Source of the DNA: Sitta carolinensis
Taxonomy: Eukaryota; Chordata; Aves; Passeriformes; Sittidae
Direction of reading: 5' to 3'
DNA length: 64,000 bases
Assembly (NCBI GenBank): GCA_032173965.1
Contig: CM063288.1
Span: forward strand, 21,878,501-21,942,500
Position 1 is the first letter of the stretch. Each line of letters starts with the position of its first letter. The notes beneath the pieces are model-generated. The model was not told where the DNA came from and made no database searches. It saw only the letters and a program-made list of their open reading frames with translations. Shown here one piece after another: positions 12,801 through 26,271 of the stretch. Position numbers and translations under genes: made by a program.

Positions 12801-15478
12801 TAAATCCTCTGAGCTGTCACTTCAAACAGCTGCAACCTGCTGATTACTCCTTTCCTCCCTGCATTCTCCAGCCCTTTTACCTACAAGAAGTTTGTTTAAA
12901 ATGTCTTTTTTTTTTGTGGAAAAAATTCCACTTCTAAATGTAGATACCTTCTCCTATGCTTTCAAGCCTGACCAAATTTTAATAAGGGGATTTATACAAG
13001 AATTAAATCAGTATAGGCCAGTTCCCCCTCCATGTACTCACATGACATTTCTACCATCATTTATCTATCTCAAAGCTGATAAACACACTATGTATTAGCA
13101 TTTTAGCTAAGAGATGTCCCAGCAAATTCTTTGCAAGTCCCATAGCAGATCCACGAGGTTGTTATTTCTTTCTGATTTATCTTTATTGGAGTTGGGTTTC
13201 ATCTAGCTGTAACTGCTACTGACTGCCTATACAGAACACATACCCTTCCTGACCCTTATTTCAAGGCAGGATTAGGCCAATCCTATAAGGTCAGAGCTCA
13301 GAACGTCCAGGAATTTTTTGTCCAAATTTCAAAGTCAAAGGGAAAACAGAGGTGTTTGGGTAGTTCAAGGCATGGTTCTCCAGGGCAGCTGAATACGACT
13401 GGTATGGAAATTGGTATGAAGACTGTAGAGAGCAAAGGAAATCCCCTCTACAGGCTATAGACTCAGGTTGCTCTTGATATATTAATGGGAAGTATTGGTA
13501 TGTTCTGGCTTTGAGACAGAATTTTATTTTCAGACTATGATTTTGTGGAACAGCCTCACTATTGCCTTGCACAGGTCCAGCTTCAACCAAAGCAGAAGGA
13601 ATTTTTCTTTCACTTATGCATACATTAAATATCTATGCAGCAAAATTCACAATAAACCTATCAAATAATTTCCAAGAACAGCAAAACAGTATTTATGGGC
13701 TTGATTGCAACCAATTTTTATCCATTTCCACTTCAAGCTTTTTTCCATGTAGGTCTAACAGTAGTGGTAAAGACTGCTTTTAGAGAGACCAGTGCATGTA
13801 ATGGGCCACTGGTCAGAGCCATGATGATTGTACATGGGTTCCTGTACCTAGCCAGATTTATAACAACTTTGACACCCCAACACAACTGTCTGCCAGAAGA
13901 GTATTGCAACTAAATATTCTGAGTCATCAGCCAGAAGTCTGTTGTGTATAAAAATAAAAATTTTAGCCAGAAAGACAGCAAGTTGCCAATACAGAACAGA
14001 AATTGCTTTCACAGTATTCCCTGAAATGGCAACCACCTTAAACCTTGAAAACGTTTCTCTTTCTGAATATTTGACTTCTTATTTTTCCTTCTTATTTGCA
14101 TGCATTGGAGTCCCTAAGGCACTCCAAACTAACATGTTGTCTTCCTCCTCTACCTCATAGCTCCCACCTATCACAAAGTGTTTCACAGCCTCTGTATGAG
14201 CTTTTTCATCTTCTAAGCATTTCTCTTCCACAAGATTTGTTTTGCAGTTACTTTATTAGGAATGAATAGCATTTCTTAAAATTTTCCCCTCCATGGCAAT
14301 TTACCTTCAGGGTTATGAAAAAAAATTTGGAATATTTTCGCTAGCATGCAGAGGGCAATTTAAATTGAAAAAAGAAATCTTATTTGTTTCAATAAAAAAA
14401 CTCATCTCTCTTTAATTCACTATAGGGTTTTTTGGGGAGATTTTTAGGGAGTTTTTACATCCTTCACTAGAAGGTATAACATAAGACACTAAAGTTGTTA
14501 TAGTAGAGATAAGTAACTATATAGTAGGGGGAAGTTATTTTTAAAATGGATGACTTTGAAGAGTTTCCATAGAATTTTATTCCTCTTGTATGGCAATATA
14601 AAATCAGCTGAAAGTAAGGACTAGTATCCTTAATATTAAAGACTACACATTGTCCACAAACAGTATATCTAACCAAATAAAAACTCTTCTTTTTCGATAA
14701 ATAACTTTTATTCTCCAGACTATATAAGAACCCTAAAAATAAAATTATTTCCATCAGGACTTCTCATTTTACTGAGAATTGTTTTTGTGAGTATGAGAGG
14801 TGTTCCTGAATACACTCCAAAAGAAGACTGCCAAACAGTTCAAAGACAGCTTACAGTACATATAGTGCTTCCACTAAACATAGGATTTCTGCAATATACA
14901 GAACTTTAAAAGAATTCTAGACGGGTCATCCCTTTTTGCTATGCTCAGCAGAAGGCTCAACACAGCCATCCCCTAAATCATATCTACAAAGCACTTCTAG
15001 TGATATTGTGAGATCTTTTTCTAAGGAAGCATCCTCTGGCTTTAACTTAAAAAAGCTTACAAAACTCTGATTTATTGACCATTTGTTTCCAAGAGCTTTA
15101 TTGCCTAACCATAGATCAATTTGGCTTGCTTCAGTCATTAACAACACTACATTATTAGACCAATTATAACATTCTAAAAGTTTAATTTGTAAACTATTAC
15201 AAATAATTATTGTTTCACAAAATGAGGCTTCCATCCTATTACTAACATATATTAGCAATGCCAGTTGTGGCCTAATTGTGGCTTTGATTTAAGATGCTTA
15301 AGTCAATTTTATTGATAAGAAGTGTCACCTACAATATATTACAGATGACCTGAAAGTTTACAGACAAGGAGCTAAAGATACAGCTGTTGGAATAGTTTTG
15401 TTGTTCCCTACACCTGATTACTTTCAGGAGCCAGACAAATGATGCCAAGGACAATCCTGGGAAGGAAATTATTGCCTG
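9885..15478. other. Unassigned non-coding sequence
   Basis: No recognisable gene or repeat. Adjacent plus-strand frames at 11909-12151 and 12170-12550 (80 and 126 codons) lie in slightly more GC-rich DNA. They have no domain signature and are overlapped by a minus-strand frame. Within them TGCTGAAGGATT occurs twice about 28 bp apart. Confidence 0.5.
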
Positions 15479-17100
15479 GTGATGCAAGTTGTCATTTATT
15501 TTAATACTGTAGGAAAGATTCATCCTGCTAGCAAAGAGGATGTGTTTGCTGCTGTATTTACAGACCTTTCCAGACCCAGCAGAATTAGGGTTGCTTACTA
15601 TAGGATGAGCAAACGCAATTGTCTGCATTTTTTTTCCTTGTATTCAAATCAAGTGACTGCAGAAACCTTCATACATTTTCAATTTTTCTTCCTTGATTAT
15701 TTAATAGAGTTGTCTGGGTTATGGTTAGAGACCCATGGAAACATTTGTTCCTGTCAAGCCAGACCTGTTTTTATTATGGTGGGGTCTTAATCTAAGGCTT
15801 TCTGAGGGAGGCTCTATTCTGCTAGAGGCTATGAAGGTCTATCAGGTTTGATTGGTTTAATCTCTGATTAGACTTCTAAAGAACACGGTCAGGCAGTCTT
15901 TGTGTTTTGTCTTGCACATCAGCAAGAAAAGATCCAGAGGAGCTACAAGAAGCACTCAAGAAAACAAATTATGTCCCCTGTTGCATTCCTGGGGGAGACC
16001 TGTCAGCTCTATTAGTGGAGAAGGATGTAGGTCAGGCAATATGCAAGATGCTTAGTGCCTTCATTTTCCATATTATGAAGAGATTCATTTTAGCTGACAT
16101 ACAGGTTTACAAGCAAATTTCAGGATAAATAGCATAAACCCTGCTGTTAGCTGTGTTGGAGACACTTTAAATATCTCTATCAATACAAACATCATAGCCC
16201 TTCAGCTTGCACCCTTCCAGTATCAGGAGAAGAGCAGTAATGCAAGATGGGTTAAGAGATAGAGCCAGGGACAGGCTAAATTCCGAGGCTTCTTTAATGG
16301 AAGTAACATAATCACAAGGAGATGACACTGAAGGTCATTGAAGGTGAGAGGATGGAACTAGTTTTGCTGATTTCCAATACTTATGATGTCATATTGAAGT
16401 ATTATATTTGTATCCCAGATAAAAGGTGTGGAAGAAGGAACATGATGAAACAAACTATGCAGGGAAAACTTATCTGATAGAGGGAGATAAAACTGCTAGT
16501 GTGCATAGGAGCTTCCTTACCAAAGGTCTCACAACAATAGAAGTTTTCACTGTGTTTTGCTTATTAAGCAGCCTTATTGTTTTAAGAAGTAGTCAATTAA
16601 TCATTGAAAATGTTGCCCTGACTATAATTAATAACTACAGACAAAAGACGATAGGAAAAAGACGACGTAAATCAAGAAAAGCAAACATCTCCAAGAACAG
16701 ATTTTTGCTCTCTTTATTGCTCCAGGAGCTCGCAGATTGTTATAAGAGAACCTATGGCTGAACTACTTAAAGTAAAAGCATGGAGAAAAAGAGAAATGGC
16801 TGTTAAACTACAGCCACTTTTGAACCTTTATATGCAGGAATAGAGAGCAACCAATCAGACAAAAAGGATTGAACAATAATACTACATGGATAAAAATGAG
16901 TATCAAGAATATGAAACCAAGTTCTTCCATCTTTTGTGTAAAAGCATTACTATCACACACTGGTATAAAGGTGTGCAAATCTGAAAGCCAAATTTTGCTT
17001 GAATGTACACATTTCATAATCATTTCTCATACGCAGGTAATTGGCAGCTCTAGGCAAGCAGGCAGGGACAGAAGGATGCAAGAAATAAACACTTGAAGCA
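15479..17100. other. Unassigned non-coding sequence with three short successive plus-strand frames
   Basis: Frames of 103, 73 and 111 codons occur at 15479-15790, 15907-16128 and 16426-16761. I recognise no domain, motif or exon structure in any of them. In AT-rich sequence of this length several frames of about 100 codons are expected by chance, so I do not call them genes. Confidence 0.5.
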
Positions 17101-20100
17101 GTTCTTTAGATGCTACCAAATCCCCAGCAAATATTGCAAAAATCTGGGTATCCATCTAGGTAGTATAATGCACAATAATACAAGATACTATCCACCCAGT
17201 TTCTGCAGAAGCTTCTATTGCTCCACATCATAAACAGAGGTACACAGTCCTTTAATTCCACCTATACCAAAATAAGTTCTAGCATAAATAAAATATAACC
17301 AAAACATGAATATCTCTAGTCAATATCATTAAGCTAGCAAAAACTTGTAATATAGAGTTTGTAAATGGAATTTTACATAAGCATAGACAGGCAGGCACAA
17401 CTGGGAAGAACTTGTTCCACAAGTCTTCAAGAACCATCTCCACCACTTGCAGCAAAATAAAAAATACAGGCTTGGTCTTCAAGCTAAATTGAACACTCTT
17501 TTTGTAAAAAATTCCACTGGCTTAAAATAGGTACTCTATCGATGTGCCTATTGATTGACAAATATTTATGGTTTCCATTTTATGTACAAGGACATATGCA
17601 ACATAATACATTCATTGCTAGTGTACATACTTAGTAAATATAAAGACTAGGAATGCATGCATTATTCCTTGCTAATTTTTTCTGAAAAGCTTTATATTTA
17701 ACTTCAAGTCCTACATCCATTCTTTCCAGTCTCCATTCTCTCCTTGGCAGCACATTTCATATTTTTAATTATGAATGTGCAACTCAGAATGCCGTTTGGA
17801 TGTCAAAGAAGCAATCAGCTGAAGACGATAATTCAGAAGCTACTTTGAGACATACTGAAATTTTTTTTTAACCTTTAATAGAAGCCTCAGTATATTAAGA
17901 ATATAAGAATTGCTTCTATTACTGTCCGGAATGCTGAATTTTTATTTATACTTAGGATTATTACCTTTGCAAAGTTCTACAGTCAGCAAGTACCTGTCTC
18001 AAATAATGACAGCAATTCCTATATAAGGAGAGATGCTGCCGAGCTCAAGGTGTGCAGAATACAATATTTGAACGGGAACAAAAGCCCTTGCACGCTGCAC
18101 AACAGGTACAATACAGAGTCATCCTCGAAGCCTAACAATTGAGCACAGCTAATAGTTCTGACTGACACCAGAAGCAGCCAGACTGCTGCTCACTCCAGCA
18201 GCTGGATGCAGTCCTTCTCCCTCCACTCTTAGTTCCTCCTCAGTGCAGAACCTCTGACTGGGACTCCAAAAGCTCAAGGCACATCCCAGCATTCCTGTTA
18301 AATGGATGATGTGGCAGTTAAATGCACAGTTTGGGATAGGAAAACAAAAGGTTTTCCAAAGTAGTGGCAGTCATAACTGTAAACATTAACTTTTATTGCA
18401 GAGGCACACCTGCACACACTGACACTGCCCCGATCTTTTCCTCCTCTGCTGCACAGAACAAGCATCTCCAACAGACTCATCTTTGACTGATGAGGAGAAT
18501 TCTTACTCCATTTACAGCCTCTAATTGTTCCCACACAAAACCAAATGTTTCTCTTCCCCTTTTTAAACCTCACTTAATGTATTTATTTTGCTTTCTGATT
18601 AGAGGTATAATGCTGAAGGGTAGAGGTTGAAATAAGCATGAAGATGTTTTTCAAAACAAATTCACAGGAAAATCTAGATTTTAATATTTACACTAAGATA
18701 GCATCTAGGAATTGTGTTTATTAGCAGCTTTGCAGCACATATACACTATGATTTAGTCACCCATCACTTTTGCCTCTTCTCAGAGGTACTTTGGCTATAT
18801 TTACTATAGACACCTATGGTGAAGGTTGTCATCCTACCTTTGAGGAGGGTTGTTTAATCATTATATTTTATATCCTTAAGCTCTCCCTGTCTATTGGATT
18901 TCAATTATGAAGCATGAAAAGCATTCTTTAGTTAAAACATTCTAGGTACATGGAAGCAGAGCCACAAGCCAGTTCATGGAATTCAGTCCATGACAATCCC
19001 CCAGCCACCAATCTGACTTCAGTAGGAAAGGGTTACAGAGCAGATAACACCAGAAATTTGGATCCCGAGACCTAAAATAGATACCTGCAACACATAACAC
19101 ATCAAAACAATTTATGCAGTTGCAGTGCTAAACAATTATTGCACTTTCTGGGACAGTTAAGGAACTGCAGACAAGGCAAGGAAGAGCATTCACATGTAGG
19201 AACTTCCAATACAAACTCAGACTTTGGATCTATACTGAAGCAGAGGGCCTTTTACAGAAGCAGCATCCACAGTATTATTCTTCCCAAGTAATAGTACAGG
19301 TAAATAAAACCTGTTTGGGAAGGATGGGCCAGTGCTTTCTGTGACAGTGAATTAACCATCAGGGACCAATTTCTGTCTTTCAACAGGTATTTTAAGAAGG
19401 ATAAAGGGAAATTCCACATTTGAGAGAAGAAAACATCTCCACAGCCATTTTGCAGCCTCCAGCTGCAGCACACAAGGCTCAGAGCAACTACAGTATCTGA
19501 GCATGGAAAAAAAGTTTTTATTTATTTTATAAGTTCAGGAATACTCCTTGATTTTAATTTTCTTCCTATGAGGTTAAATTTGAACAGGAGACAAATTATG
19601 AAACATTTGGAAAAGCACATGAAGAGCACATTGCAGCTTGCAGGTGCATCTGCACACACATTTCAAGCCCTGAAGCTCTGCCCCAGTGCTCTAATCAGAC
19701 ACCACAGCCAGTATCTCCCCACCCCACTGCAAACAAGTGGAGGAATCTGGACTATTCCCTCCAAAGCAGGGCCTCAAACAGCCAGTTTCTTGAGTAGTTT
19801 GGTCTTTTCCCTAAAAATTCAGAATGGGAAACAGGTAATTTATTGCTATTGCATTATTCTCAGCTTAAAATTTGACTGGTTTTTTGAAGGGTAAAAATAC
19901 TACCCAATAAGCACCTGAAAGACTCAAAAGACCATCTTAAAATTAAATAAATTGAGTTTTAATATTTTGACTGGAAGAACATTGTTTAGATACCAGACCA
20001 GCCATATTACATGTGAATACTATTCAATTCTGACATGTAAAAGCTAGAAGGGATCAGTTTGGGGGCAAGTTCCCAACAATTAAAAAGAAAACCCTAGGCT

Positions 20101-21997
20101 AAACAAAGCATTCAGTTACTTCATTGTGATACCAGAAAATTACACAAAGACTGCTAAGTAACTGGAAGTCTGTTGACATTTAATGAATTATTTCCCTTTG
20201 TGGAAAATGCAGGATAGCTGGCTTCAAAAACATTATTATAAATGGAAGCTATATTAGTAATTTTTAAAAACATTTGTAAATTTTCTGAAAAGTTTGAACA
20301 ACATTATTAAGAGTTGAATCTAAAATGAAGGTCAGCATTTGAAATTTCAAAACCAAGAGTCCATTGTTTACTTTGGTCTCTTTACAGCCTATTATTGAAG
20401 CAATAATCTTAGACTTTCACTTCACAGGGATAATTCAACACTAAACATTCATCTTCAGATACATCCAAATTCAACTACTTCTCTGCAGTATGGTAACGCC
20501 TTGCACAGCCACGTTTGATTTTTAAAGTAGCATCTGACACCAAATTTAACACAAGGAGAGTTTTTCTGCTCCTTGAGTTGAAGTGAACAACTCCAGTTCG
20601 CTCAAAGACTACAACGAACAAGTATGCCATTTGGAAACACTTGGCAACATCAAAATTCGCCAGTTTTCATTTGGCAAATTGTATTTGGTCTCTGAACTCT
20701 CAATAGTTCAGGGGCATGTTAGTCTAAACTAATGCCTTGAAGGTCTATGATATTTAAAATCAAAAATACACTTGCAAATATTTTATGGTAGTGATAATAC
20801 ATAACGGCACAAAGAATAGAAGGGCTCAAAACACAGAGCTAGGCTCTGGATCAGACCACATGCAGTGAGTATCAAAAAAACGCTTCATACACTTGTACTT
20901 TCACTACTGCCACTGAATTGCCACAGAGATACTGCTAAATAATATCAGGGTGGTGCAAAGCATCCCAATTCTTTCTGAAAGTCATCAAAAGTTGATACCC
21001 AGGATGAAACTGAGGTGAATGTCCAAATGAGACCTGTATATTCTGTGGAAGAAAAGAGCTTGCTCTGCAAGCTGAGGCTCCAGCTGCCTGTCTCACTCCA
21101 GGTGCAATTCTGTACATTGCATTATATTGCTTGAAAACAAACTGCATTGATAAGAGACAAGAATAAGTTTACCTAATCTAAATATGTAGTATTCCAGAAA
21201 GAGAAGGGCAGACAGAAGGCCAAAACCATGAATTATACATACTGTATCATCAAACTCCTATCCTACTTGAGAGCTGGAGCAGGCTTTGCATGGAAAATGA
21301 AATTAGGATGGAACATATATTGAACAATTTTCTCCATAACTGGTTCTTACTCACCTTAAATGTAAAATTTTATTTAGCTTATATCACAGGAAGACATCCT
21401 TATTAAAGTAGCACACTTACATGGGTCCCTTTGAAAGGATTTAATGCAAACAAGTATAAAATAATTGAAGGGAGACATTTTCTGACTGTTCTCAGAAGAG
21501 CTTCGTGAAGACGAGGATAGCAGGAAAGAATTACTTTATTATATTGATCTCCTTAGAATAAAAGAAAAAAAATCAAAGTAAGGTAGGTCAAACAAACCAA
21601 TTTTCTTTTGTAAAAATCGATAAAAGCATGCAGAACATGAGTGAATGTACATGTCTAGAAGAGTTTGCAACCATACTGCAAAACAAGATCTGCACATTAT
21701 TACTCTAATAAGGCAGGTAATACAAGAGACTAGCTTGGGTCATTTCCACACTGTCCTCTCTTAAAATAAATCCCAGTGGAATTTGTGTGCTTTTCTACTC
21801 ATTTAATCCAGCAATTAATCTGAACTATGACTGATTGTACATTACAGCTCACTAAAACATGTGGTATGATAGCATATGACAGATCTGTAGCTACTTAAAA
21901 CACATCTACCTAAAGCTCCATATGAAGCTGCAAAGTTGCCTAAGCTTCTACCCAAGTCATACATTCATAACTGCCAAGAATCTTCCACTTGGTGGGG

Positions 21998-22012
21998 AAA
22001 AAAAAAAAAAAA
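21998..22012 (+). repeat. Poly(A) run, 15 A
   Basis: Homopolymer of 15 A. It could be a retroposon tail, but no element is recognised upstream. Confidence 0.9.
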
Positions 22013-22165
22013 TCAGCCACCACCTAAAAACTAAACACACTGATACATTCTTGACATTTCTTCAGTTGTTCAACTAAGTAGAAATTAATACCTAATATTA
22101 CTTTAGTATTTGATAAAACCCAAAACTCAACTAACTGCTTCTTAGTATAATTTCACATAATATTT

Positions 22166-22181
22166 AAAAAAAAAAAAAAAA
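22166..22181 (+). repeat. Poly(A) run, 16 A
   Basis: Homopolymer of 16 A, about 150 bp downstream of a similar run. Confidence 0.9.
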
Positions 22182-25130
22182 GTCCTTCCTTCACCAATAC
22201 CTTCAAGCCAGATATTTGAAATCACAAGCGGTTTGGATAATAAACTTCAGCCCACTGCTGGCAATTACTGTCATTAACATCAACTACATGAAAAACAGCT
22301 ACAGGAGTCATCCCCAGATGCCAACAGGAGCCAAGCTGAGGGCTTAACTTCTCTTATGTCCGGGCTGTAGAACCTGGTACCCAGCTGTGAGACTCGAGGG
22401 CTTCTCCACTAAACTCCACCCTCCACTGACCTGTAGAGGATGTGTTGGATTCCCTACATTCCTTCTACAGCTCCTCTGCCTCATTCTTTGAGTACAATAA
22501 AACGCTTCAGGTGCAAAAACATGTATGCATAAGCATCTAAACTGCCTCAGGCATGAAACGCCCTAAATGCACCAGAAAGCATTAGACCATCTACTAGAAA
22601 CAAGGACTTACAGGTCAATTTTGAAGTTTTCCAGGGGTAGAATTAACAGGAAAGTTTGATGCCCTTTGTTGATAAACCTTTTCAAGGAAAGCAAAGGAAG
22701 GGGAGCTGAGACCTCTTTTTAAAAACACTCAGGTTCACACTGATGACTTGATCCTGTTTTTTCTGACTATTCCTCCCCCAGTAAAGAGTCCAAGACTCAA
22801 AACCTCTTCTTAGTATTATTTAAGCCTGTTCTGAGATTATGTATCAGAGAAAATATAAGAAAGCCAAACAGCAACCCTAGCAGATCTTCCAGCAATAAAA
22901 TAGCATCACATCCTCTACTGAATTCATATTGGACAATCAATATAAACTACTACTAAAAGTCAGAAAAGGCATATACTTCCCTCACTTTTTTTGAGGAGTA
23001 CAATTTTTTTGATTGAATTGAGTGCTGTCAGGACAGTCAAAACCTTGGAAAAACTATCAAATTTATTCTAAAAGCAGCAACTAAGTCCTCTTACCCCAAG
23101 AAGAAAATATTCCAAAGCAGCATGGGTGGGGTTTTTTTTATTTTAAATAAGAAATCATGGATTTACTCCATTTCTAATCACATATTAAAAGGAAAAACTT
23201 TTTCCATAAGTAAATTTTACACTCCTGCCAAATATAGCAATTATAACAAGAATAAAAACCAGAATACTAGTCTGCACTCGGCCTTATACAACTCCCATTA
23301 TTTCCAGTAGAAATTCATTAAATTTCCCTAGGTGTTCTGTAAATATTGTTTAGTATTTTCACCTCATCTTCACTCTAACATGCGCCAACCAGCAAGAAAA
23401 AGATTTTTCTTTAGATACTCATTGTACAGCTCTCTACAACTTTGATTAAAAAAACATCCAAGCAAAACCCATTCCTGAAACTTGGGCAGTGCAGAGAGGA
23501 AAACTCTTTTCCAAACCCCAAATTTAGTCCACCTCAACAGCAGCAGAACCCAGCCACAGTTTTTCATTGCTACCATCTGAATTTATTGTGTGGAAAATCC
23601 AGACATTCACAAGCATACCATAATTCAACATTAGTTTACACTAATAGTTAAGACACCACTGGCTTTCATTCTCTTTTTGACTCCTGGGCCCCAGAGGAAG
23701 GAAGGTGGGTGAAGGGACATTTAGACAAGCAGGAATAAAGCACCAGGAGCACCTGGAGAGTTCAGCATGGCAAGGACAAGGCTGTCCAGAGGAGAGGCAC
23801 AGAAGGGGACAATGACAGTCAGGCCACCGCTCTGCATGCACAGCTTGTGGCTTCCCTGCAGACCTCCTGTGCCTTGACAGCAGAGGATAAGGGTGACCAC
23901 GACTCTTCTCTCATTTCCTGCTTTTCTGTTTGTTCCTTCAAGTTTTGCCTTCCTGCAGTTACTCAGTAAATGTCCTTTTCAGAGCTGTTCTTCTTTGTCG
24001 CTTTCTCCTTTTCTAACCAGTTAATTTTCTTTTCCTACCTAGCTCTTCATTGTCTGCCTATTTTCCCCTCTGCTACGTTCTCCATTTTCCCATTTGAAAA
24101 GACTGGCTTGTTTGCACTGATGAAACACAGGACCACATTATTAACTCTGCTTTTGTGTTTTTAAAGAATATGAAGGCAAAAATTTACAGTCACTGAACAA
24201 TAAATACCAGACTTGCTTTAGAAAGTACTTTTTAATTACACATTCATGAATGACAGATATATTTGATAATTTTTTTTAATAACTTATGGCAGAAATTCAG
24301 AGTAAATACAAGATAGAAGAACTCAGAATAGGCTACTCACTTCATTTATTTATCCTAGTAGCCAGATATTAATTTTATGTCACAAATGTCTCATTTTTCT
24401 TCTTTGTTGGAAAGAATTCTTCTAGATATTTTTTTTAAAAATTGAATATTTAAAATAATAGCAGCATACAATAAGGGGGGAAGGGGAAAGACACACACAG
24501 GCCTTTCACACTCTGTTTAAGAGCAACTGCCATTGCTGAAACATAACTAGACTTAGACCTCAGTAACTCAGGGAATTCTCTCCATTGCAACAACTGGCAG
24601 CCAGTTATTAGCAGGGGTAATTCAGCACAAACTCGGAGCAAAGGCAGTGGAAGCAGCCCTGGCCCCAGGAGCCTCCACCTGCTCAGAGCCACACAGCTGC
24701 AGCAGCAGAGCTGCAGCCTCCCTGCCCTGCAGCACGAGGCAGAGCTGTGCCCACCCAGCTGCTGAGCTGGCAGCAGCTACAGGGCACAGTCCTTGGACCT
24801 AAAGCAGCCAGTGAACTTACACTGCCAAGGAAACAAGCTGCCTGCATTTCTACTGGCCATAATGACCATCACTTGGAGCAGCTGTGTCTGCTGCTCGAAG
24901 ACAGGCTTACTTCACACAGCTGAATGAGATTTCACTGAGCTTCCTCAGTCAAGCCTTATTTTAATTTCTCTGGGAGCTGGTCAGAATTCTACAATGAGAG
25001 TAACAGTCATGACAGCGGCAACACAACAGAAACACTGATTTTCCAGCAAGGCTGCACTTGGTTCCCAGCCAATAGCAGTCAACAAACTCTAAAAAGCATA
25101 TTAGAAAACAGCAGTTACAGAAACACATTA

Positions 25131-25520
25131 AGAGCTAAGGGTGTTCAGGCTGAACAAGAGAAAGATCCAGGGAGGCCTTAAAGCACCTTACTAAGGTGGT
25201 CTACAAGAACAATGAAGAGGGGTTGGATTTTTTAATGAGAGTATGAAGGGACAAGGAAAAGTATAACAGATTTTTTTAAAAAACAGCAAGTATGTTTAGG
25301 CAAAAATTAGCAAGAAATTATTCTTTATCAGGGTGGTGAGGCACAAGTCACCCAGAGAAGCTGTGGACGCCTCACCCTTTGAACTATTCAAGGGCAGGTT
25401 GGAAGGGGGTTGAAACAACCTAGTCGAAAAGGAAAAGCACCCCTGACCACAGCAGGGGAGTTGGAACAAGGTGTTCTCTAGGGTCCCCTTCCAACCCAAA
25501 CCATTCTATGACTCTGTGAC
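25131..25520 (+). mobile_element. CR1 LINE, 3' end (ORF2 C-terminus and 3' tail)
   Basis: This is a 5'-truncated CR1 copy on the plus strand. It starts in the segment encoding the family's RELGLFSLEKRRLRGDL-like region (seen as GTTCAGGCTGAACAAGAG), continues through the typical GGGTGGTGAGGCAC (protein RVVRH, about 25331-25345) and CCCAGAGAAGCTGTGGA (25351-25367). It then runs through the GTTGGAAC and GGTCCCCTTCCAACCCAAACC tail and ends in the tandem 8-mers ATTCTATG-ACTCTGTG (25503-25518). Several in-frame stops and a small deletion after RVVRH show it is inactive. 5' truncation is the usual outcome of CR1 retrotransposition. Confidence 0.95.
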
Positions 25521-26188
25521 TTACGGAGTGCTCAAGACAGAAAGCAAAGCAAGACATCTCGTGAAAGATGAGGCACAGATTTCTATTCTCCTTCCAGCAG
25601 CTCCAGAGGAGACACAGCCTCTCAAGTTCTTCCCATACTAAAACCAAAGACAGGTTTTCAGCAAAGCCATCCCTCACAGACACTACCATAGTGAAGCTAC
25701 TGAAAAAGCACCCAAACCCCACACCACATTGGTAGACTTAAAGCAAGCAAATACCTGGAAACCAGTAGAGAGCCACAGCCCCATCACACCAGGAGTATCT
25801 CCAAACCAAATAGCCACCCCCTCCCTAGCTCTTATATGGCTCCTGATCAGGGTAACTCAGCACAGCTGCCCTGCCTCACTCAGCTGCTCTCCAACCCACC
25901 TGGGCTGCAGAGCCCTTCTGCCCACTCCTGTGGCCACTTTCCTTTAGCTGAGAGGAAGAGTTCGCTGTTTTCTTTAAGTTCACCTTTTAAACTGCAGGAT
26001 TCTGCCTTCAAACACAATTTTTAAACAACCCTTATCTCACTGCTGAATTATCACTGGGTTATAATACTGAATTCATAATGATTCATATCTGATTAGTAAG
26101 ATGCCACAGACTGGTAGAGAAGGGGATGTTTTGTTCTCAAGACATCTTTTTCTGTGACTACAATAGAAATACATTATCTTCATGATAT
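25521..26188. other. Unassigned sequence between two CR1 tails
   Basis: Nothing recognised. Plus-strand frames here are short and overlap minus-strand frames that read through the CR1 copy. Confidence 0.5.
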
Positions 26189-26271
26189 CAGGTCCTGTGC
26201 AGGGCCAGGAGTTGGACTTGGATGTTCCTTGTGTGTCCTTTCCAATTCAGTATATTCTATGATTCTATGAC
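26189..26271 (+). mobile_element. CR1 LINE, extreme 3' tail
   Basis: The final ~80 bp of a CR1 element: a degenerate CCTGTGCAGGGCCAGGAGTTGG, then GTCCTTTCCAATTCAG, then two perfect tandem copies of ATTCTATG (26254-26269). It has the same orientation as the copy about 0.7 kb upstream but is a separate, shorter insertion. Confidence 0.9.

Larger units (their letters stand above)
17101..25130. other. Unassigned non-coding sequence
   Basis: No gene was recognised. Two poly(A) runs at 21998-22012 (15 A) and 22166-22181 (16 A) bracket about 150 bp of unassigned DNA. A GC-richer, CpG-poor stretch with CTGCAG/CAGCAG wording lies at about 24640-24790. Confidence 0.5.

Noticed and set aside
15479..16761. 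Three successive plus-strand frames of 73-111 codons
   Set aside because: No domain, splice signals or family resemblance. Frames of this size are expected by chance in 64 kb of AT-rich DNA.
18728..18748. Short match to the start of U6 snRNA (GCAGCACATATAC)
   Set aside because: Only about 13 bases match. The following bases and the rest of U6 are absent.
22300..22530. GC-richer stretch ending with AATAAAACGCTTC
   Set aside because: It could suggest a transcript end or LTR, but no coding region, terminal repeat or retroposon tail supports either.
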